From: Branchiostoma floridae
Lineage: Eukaryota > Chordata > Leptocardii > Amphioxiformes > Branchiostomatidae
Direction of reading: 5' to 3'
Assembly: GCF_000003815.2 (NCBI RefSeq)
Contig: NC_049980.1
Coordinates: 926,447-990,446, forward strand
Length of the DNA: 64,000 nucleotides
In this document: positions 59,801 to 64,000 of the stretch, in pieces
Numbering within the stretch: position 1 is the stretch's first letter
Layout of the letters: every line of letters begins with the position of its first letter
Program-made: the position numbers and the translations under genes
The notes under the pieces: model-generated
Told to the model about the DNA's origin: nothing
What the model saw: the letters and a program-made list of their open reading frames with translations, nothing else
Database searches by the model: none

Positions 59801-61478
59801 TTGTCTGGAAGAACATTTTTTATCTACAAGTAATCAATGACATGTTCTCCCAGAAAGGCTAGTATTTTCTAGTGTGGTAGCAGTTGTTGTGTTTAGCTAA
59901 ACCTATGCTTAACAGCGTACAAAGGGGATGGTGTTTTTTCAAATTCAAATTTATTCGCCGTCAACTATGAATAACGAACAAAGCGGCATTGAATTTCTAA
60001 TTAGCAGCTCCCAGGAGAAGTTCACGTGTGTCATGTGATGGGGCGTTATCCAATGACAGACAAGAGTGGGATTTTTAAACCAAACGATTATGCCAGAATT
60101 TATAGAAGAAACCAGTTTGCAGGGCGTCTGTTTCGGGACAAGTCACGAAGGAGCCTTGGACCCATTTTAACACACGGATTATCGGTGTGGTCATGCCGCA
60201 TATGGATTCCGACAAAACTACAAGACGGAACGAATACTAGGACACTCACGGCTTGCTGGAAATGGAGTATGCTGGAGAGTTTTCAACGGGGCACAACTCA
60301 GGGTGAATTCAAGAATGTGTCGTCTTGACCAGCATCCGCTGGAGGAGACTACATGGAGAGCACGGCCATCACGAAACAGTGCCCATCTTCGGGAGTCCGA
60401 CAGCGGAGTTTCCTACTGTGATGACAAGATGGAACTAAATGGTGCTTGAAATGATGTCTTTCCAGTCGTATCGCCCGACACTGGACTCCAAATTGTGGAC
60501 TTGAATGTAGCGGAGATTCGTGGATACTGTACACCGATTGTTCCCTCGGTCGACCAAACCAAGTCCACAATAAGAATTAAAAGATAGTTAGACGAAGAAG
60601 CCTCAGGTACTTAGTAGGTATGATTCGAACCAAATGAGACACGCATACCCAAAGCACATGGTGCGGAAAGTTAAGCCACACAAAACACATAAAGCAAAAC
60701 TAAAGGTGCGGAAAGGTTTAAACTTACGCCGCCTTTACTAAAAATAAACGACAACTATAGTCCAAGAAAAGATCACGGAAAGCGTTCGGATAGGTACGTT
60801 TCTGCACACCTTCACGTCCCTTTCAGGCTGTATGAACGACACATAAACGTGGGGGAAATCGTAACGGAAATCGAGTGTAAAGGTGGTCAAAATATCACGG
60901 AAAAGTCTAAAGAAACGCACACTTTCCGCCCGTAAAGGATATGGAAATACTGTTATTAACGACGACTTTAATCGTCTAATAGTTGCGGAAAGGCACGTGA
61001 ATAAGTGCAGAACCGTACCTATAAGTGCCAACGTAAAGGTAACATTAAAGGGGATCTTTACGTTCACGGAAAGAAGTCGTTAAGTGGCGGAAAGGGTGCA
61101 GAAACGTCGCGTTTACGTTGAGTTTAAGCTTGCTTAAATACCAGATTTCGTGCTGTGTAGCTTTAAACATAATCTAATATGTATAACCACGTATATTAAC
61201 AATTATCTCCAGTGTTTCTTGAAGTTCGTTCTTGCATGATTTATTCGTTATTTTTCTTTACTTTCCAGTTCGTCATATTGACCAGACTGTTTTCCTGGGA
61301 CGCCATGTTTCACTCCTTGCTGTGGCCGAGTATCGGGCTTGTTGTCTTCGCTGCTCTCACGCTGTACTGGGGTCTCCGGTGTAAGGCTTTCCAATCTTCG
61401 GTCTCTGGGATGGAATGCCACACAATCGGAAAAAATGTGGCCCCGCCACCGAATGACGGCGGCTTTATATACTCGTGA
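53900..61478 (+). CDS. BK channel beta-subunit-like protein (KCNMB family)
   Basis: Two-pass plasma-membrane protein of about 230 residues, expected to assemble with Slo1 (BK) channels and tune their calcium and voltage response. Exons: 53900-54095, 54852-55015, 56525-56647, 61269-61478 (stop TGA); phases 1, 0, 0 agree. Exon 1: short cytoplasmic N-terminus, TM1 (WVSVSLAICCLVALIVLG). Exons 2-3: cysteine-rich extracellular loop (SCSCGKYC, YPCVRYLV, QCATRPCGG, YKCLYNPSDPG) with NCT and NGT glycosylation sequons. Exon 4: LFSWDAMFHSLLWPSIGL leading into TM2, matching the FHCFLWP-type entry of vertebrate beta subunits. ATG 53900 was chosen because the upstream codons in frame contain no ATG near a start context. 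Which vertebrate paralogue is closest cannot be decided here. Confidence 0.82.
54149..54378. mobile_element. inverted-repeat element with promoter-like core
   Basis: TIRs of about 45 bp begin ACAGCGAAACCGTCTGTCTG and, inverted, ACAGCGAAACCGCCTGTCTG. The core shares CAGCTGTCAGCCAATCAGAG, TATAAGGATTAGCTCATT and ATAAGCAGGGCGG with 24208-24606, although the TIRs differ. It lies in intron 1 of the BK-beta-like gene. Confidence 0.75.
54545..54812 (+). repeat. polypyrimidine tract (TCTC/TTTCCC)
   Basis: About 270 bases almost wholly C and T on the + strand (CTCTCTCTATTCTCC, TTTCTCTCTTTCTCTC), ending 40 bp before exon 2 of the BK-beta-like gene. Open frames across it are artefacts of composition. 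Confidence 0.85.
55025..55440 (+). repeat. degenerate 'GGTCCTTATGTACAGGT' repeat
   Basis: Words such as CAGGTGGTCCTTATGTACAG, GGTTTGATTGTATATCAATG and GGTGGCCCTAGTACAGGT recur five to seven times with irregular spacing. Ancient repeat of unknown class, in intron 2 of the BK-beta-like gene. Confidence 0.6.
55797..56475 (+). repeat. long SINE (family B) interrupted by LINE 3' end
   Basis: Head (GGTTCAAATCCGGCTGCCGT) and body (CACCCCATGCACGTTAAAGA, GCGCCGCCAGGGGACTAAAA) match 5170-5592, ending in an ATGATGATGATGATGAT tail. Between about 55880 and 56136 lies foreign sequence encoding the C-terminus of a LINE polyprotein. Confidence 0.75.
55880..56136 (+). pseudogene. LINE ORF2 3' fragment inside the SINE
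   Basis: The frame reads REWVDLNRARSGVGRTRDNL, then CRCGHPTQTMGHITKDC, a zinc-knuckle-like motif typical of the C-terminus of CR1/Jockey/I-group LINE proteins, and stops after WLQYWHGTL. It is followed by TGATGATGA, the same simple tail type as the SINE. Truncated and inactive. Confidence 0.75.
56690..56850 (-). mobile_element. palindromic MITE family 'GAATGAGCCGGAATGCC', fragment
   Basis: On the minus strand this matches the right part of copy 1 (3610-3745): GGCATTTTGGCTCATTCC, GTGTGAAGGGGATATAAGG, CATTTGGAATTCCCAC. Only one end is present. Confidence 0.65.
57545..59440 (+). repeat. ~305-bp tandem satellite with higher-order pattern
   Basis: The landmark GCATTGCTTTTCCCAAATTA (with small changes) occurs at about 57583, 57886, 58181, 58485, 58796 and 59114, i.e. 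steps of 303, 295, 304, 311 and 318 (the last across a gap). Each unit has CTTTCCGACGTCATTCCGTT and the hairpin AGGGGGGAGGTTT-n4-AAACCTCCCCCCTT. Monomers alternate between two subtypes. It lies in the last intron of the BK-beta-like gene. Confidence 0.9.
58847..58946. other. assembly gap (100 N) in the satellite
   Basis: Placeholder gap within the array, so the number of satellite monomers in this genome is probably underestimated. Confidence 0.95.
59445..61200. other. intron sequence, no recognised exon
   Basis: Contains a strong hairpin at 59731-59771 (TAATCAAGGAGGTT ... AACCTCCTTGATATAA); an AAGGAGGTTAGATATTAACCT word near 59466 is similar. A region rich in CGGAAAG and CGTAAAGG words (60660-61110) looks like another inverted repeat. 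No BK-beta-like exon was seen here. Confidence 0.45.
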
Positions 61479-62265
61479 ACTCCGCCTCCGATCGATCAAC
61501 GAACCGCAAATCGTAGAGGGCTTAGAGGGCTTATTTAGACACGTGATCCTCCCCTAGCAACTAACCGGCTGCCTTAGCAACGAGCGAAGTCGGCCATCTT
61601 GGAGTTTAACTTTCGAATGTTGAACCTTCCCGATCACAACGTACTTCCTGTGAACTAAATCTCCTCCTATACGATATACTTGTTTTGACACTACTTGGTT
61701 GTAATCCTAGTACACCTTACTTGAACTGATTTCATGTACTGTGTAGTCGTTCCAAATATTGACAAAGACAAGATATATGAACTCCACTGTTCATGTTGCC
61801 GTATTCGTAGATTGCTAGATCAAACGTTCCCCCACTGATGAAATAGGGTCCATTGTCCATCCGATTTTTGTAGTGAAGGTCAGTAAGGTTGCAATAAGCC
61901 TGTTTACACTAGTTACCACAATTGTGCGGAGGAACTCTGGATAATATGTCTAAGTTGAAGGCCCTCAGACGTACACAGCCTCGTCTCTAGCACAAATCGT
62001 TGTGTAACAATATCAGGAGCTTGATAGCGCCTGCCAAATGGCAGAATGTTGATTTTCTGGGGGCCTTCAACTTTGACATATTACCCTTTACCCGCGCATG
62101 CGTGGTAACTAGTGTGAGAAGGCTTATACACATACATGGCCAGGCCAAGCCAGGACAGGCATGCCAAATTGTCCCTTACACAGTTGGGGCTCTGAGGACG
62201 ATGCTGAATTGATCCAAATTTTTCCAGTTGGAATTCCGAAAATATTCTCAACAGGTTGGTCAAAT
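61479..62265 (+). other. 3' UTR and downstream sequence of BK-beta-like gene
   Basis: No coding signal. GGGGGCCTTCAACTT near 62059 is mirrored by AAGTTGAAGGCCCTC near 61952, a short inverted repeat spanning about 110 bp. A candidate AATAAAAGA signal occurs at about 62265. Confidence 0.35.
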
Positions 62266-62268
62266 AAA

Positions 62269-62435
62269 AGATAAGGGAAAATTCTTTTTCACAACCAATA
62301 AGTGCTTGCTTTACTTCCGTTTCGATGTCTCTCAGACACCAAAAGATGCTTTTAGAAGCTCTGAGGAAGGTGTCTGAGAGACATCGAAACGTAAGCACAG
62401 AAAGTACTTACTGGTGAGAAAAATTCTCCTGTATC
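62269..62435. mobile_element. inverted-repeat element, CGAAACGT family
   Basis: AAAATTCTTTTTCACAACCA and CCGTTTCGATGTCTCTCAGA on the left are mirrored by TCTGAGAGACATCGAAACG and GTGAGAAAAATTCTCC on the right. The core AGAAGCTCTGA(C/G)GAAG is shared with 6501-6729. Confidence 0.7.
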
Positions 62436-62522
62436 ATTTAAGTTGGAGTTTGAACTCTTACCAGGCTTGTTTCGCATAGCTATCATTCTTACTTTGAGGT
62501 TTGCTGGATACTTGAGTATGTA

Positions 62523-63070
62523 CGAGGGGTGATCAATAAGTTCTTGGCCTCACCCAGAAATAATAAGCACAACTCCAATTTTGAGGCACAACTTCATAGT
62601 TGGAAGCCTTTCATCAATACATTGTTGTATCCTTGAAATTTGAAATCATTGCAGTCATTACTTTCCAGGCATTCGTTTTTTGTAAATAGGAAGGTATGTG
62701 GTGAGAAAAACAAGGGTGAATTGTGATCAGAAATGCGTGGGTTGAGTTCCCCATGCCGTAAATTCTTTGTCATTACCAAAATACATTGCCAAAATGATTG
62801 ATTATGATTCTCTTCCTATTTCAAGCAGAAAAAAAGTGGCTGTCTGACTTCCAGCAGCGCATATTGACGTGCAAATCTCAAGTCGCAGCTCAATTGTCCT
62901 CGATTTTCCTTATCTTTTACCTAACGTTACTGGGTATCGCCTGCAAAGTAATGATCACAATAATTTGAATTTTGGTACACATTCATATAAGACTTTATAC
63001 TTGACATCTATGCAATCTGAGTTGTGATCATTATTTCTTGGTGAGGCCGAGAAAGATTGATCACCCCTCG
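62523..63070. mobile_element. mariner-like non-autonomous element
   Basis: TA at 62521-62522 and 63071-63072 flank ends CGAGGGGTGATCAATAAG and, inverted, CGAGGGGTGATCAATCTT; the match continues through GGCCTCACC and AGAAATAAT to CACAACTC. These ends are mariner-like. No transposase is present. Confidence 0.85.
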
Positions 63071-63402
63071 TATCGATCAATTATTGTTGTGTGAAATTAG
63101 AGTATGACTGGTCAACACAATTCTATTTTCATAGAGTTCTCAGATTGATTTCATATGAGTAAAACAAAACACTCCCGATGAAAATTCACCAGTATTGGCA
63201 GTAGTTTGTATTGAGGTACATATTATTGTTAAGTGAAATAGTACATAAGAAAGTGAAAAAAAGTGAATAGCACGTAATAAATTGCCATGTTATAGTTGAA
63301 CATGTTTGATCATTACAGTTAAACGTTACACAGCGTCACATGAATCGATGCATAATCTCTATACGAATCCGCCGATAGCTATTGTGTTGGCTTTTCGGGG
63401 GA

Positions 63403-63860
63403 GGAAGGGTTGGCGTACCGGTACAGCGTACCGGTACAAAACGGGTTTTTCTTTTTGGACCGGTCCGGAAAAACCGGACCTAAAAAAAATGATGTTTCAG
63501 CTATCAGAAAATAAACAAGAAACACAATCAGGAATTCACACGTTTTGGGGCTTATCTCTCGACGAAAATAACATGAGCGAAGCACAATAGAGTTTATAGT
63601 CCTTTCTAAAACGTTTTACAGACAATCGTGCGGGGCAGTTAACCTTGCAGGATTTTATAAGCCAGTGGAAGTCAAGTACTCCACAAAACATACTTCTTTG
63701 TAGCGAAATGGACTGTTGTTTTGGGTATCGTCAACAATACCGGCCATTCACAAGCTTTCACATACTCAATCAGGTCCAGGTTCAGGTCCGGGCCTGGACC
63801 TGATCCTTTGGACTTGAACCGGACCTGGACTTGAATTTTCTGTACCGGTACCCACCCCTA
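63403..63860. mobile_element. hAT-like non-autonomous element, copy 2
   Basis: TACAGCGTACCGGTACAAAA, GGACCGGTCCGGAAAAACCG, AGTACTCCA, CAGGTCCAGGTTCAGGTCC and the right end GTACCCACCCCTA follow 19989-20426 in order. The left end is degraded, so no target duplication is readable. Confidence 0.7.
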
Positions 63861-64000
63861 GGTCTGATTCTCCATTGTTTAATCGTCTACAAGTACATGT
63901 ACATGGCGGACAGCACATACGTCACGAAGCATAACTTCTCCATCTTATTATCTCAATGTGGACCACAATGTCCCGAAAATTCTGCCCGAATCTGTATCAA

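Noticed and set aside
60026-60328. 100-codon frame (MCHVMGRYPMTDKSG...)
   Set aside because: No recognised domain; it lies within an intron of the BK-beta-like gene and may be an old repeat remnant.

Overview
The window looks like a draft-assembly scaffold from a cephalochordate (amphioxus, Branchiostoma). The evidence is indirect: intron-rich animal genes with GT-AG introns, a receptor tyrosine kinase and a BK-channel beta-subunit-like gene, a long tRNA-derived SINE of the type known from amphioxus, and very dense, recent, nested transposon insertions. Four runs of N (12829-12928, 16508-16607, 32444-32595, 58847-58946) mark assembly gaps; three are exactly 100 N, so their true sizes are unknown. 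Species is inferred, not proven.

Three protein-coding genes, all on the + strand, can be rebuilt from exons whose splice sites and codon phases agree. (1) 820-16700: a receptor tyrosine kinase, 5' incomplete, with two fibronectin-III-like ectodomain segments, one transmembrane exon, a split kinase domain and an acidic tail. Its catalytic loop reads HGDLAARN instead of HRDLAARN, and the exon for kinase subdomain IX is missing, probably inside the gap at 12829-12928. (2) 23299-42457: about 721 residues in ten exons, joining an N-terminal citrate-lyase-beta/CLYBL-like lyase to a C-terminal MaoC-type double-hotdog hydratase-like half. This is the most interesting gene here: one chain carries the two activities (acyl-CoA hydration and C-C cleavage) that bacteria encode separately for itaconyl-CoA or mesaconyl-CoA breakdown. 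(3) 53900-61478: a four-exon two-pass membrane protein resembling BK channel beta subunits (KCNMB family).

Introns and intergenic DNA are mostly repeats. The third intron of the fusion gene holds an 11 kb nested insertion: a palindromic element (26206-36461) was hit by a pogo/Tigger-like TA-target element (26674-33042), whose empty site is still readable in the opposite palindrome arm; that element carries an L1/Tx1-type LINE on the minus strand, and the palindrome was hit again near its middle (34275-35315), that insert itself carrying a smaller MITE. Other insertions with readable target duplications are MULE-like (12007-12475), hAT-like (19989-20426), TTAA-type (37935-38863), Harbinger-like (8738-9050), mariner-like (62523-63070) and TA-type elements.

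The BK-beta-like gene's last intron contains a roughly 305-bp satellite with an alternating A-B-A-B monomer pattern and a G/C-rich hairpin in the monomers. The intergenic region 42.5-53.9 kb has a 52-bp minisatellite and two apparently identical 108-bp promoter-like blocks (CCAAT box, CRE, TATA) 5.4 kb apart. No CRISPR, rRNA or intact stand-alone tRNA genes were seen; all tRNA-like sequences look like SINEs.
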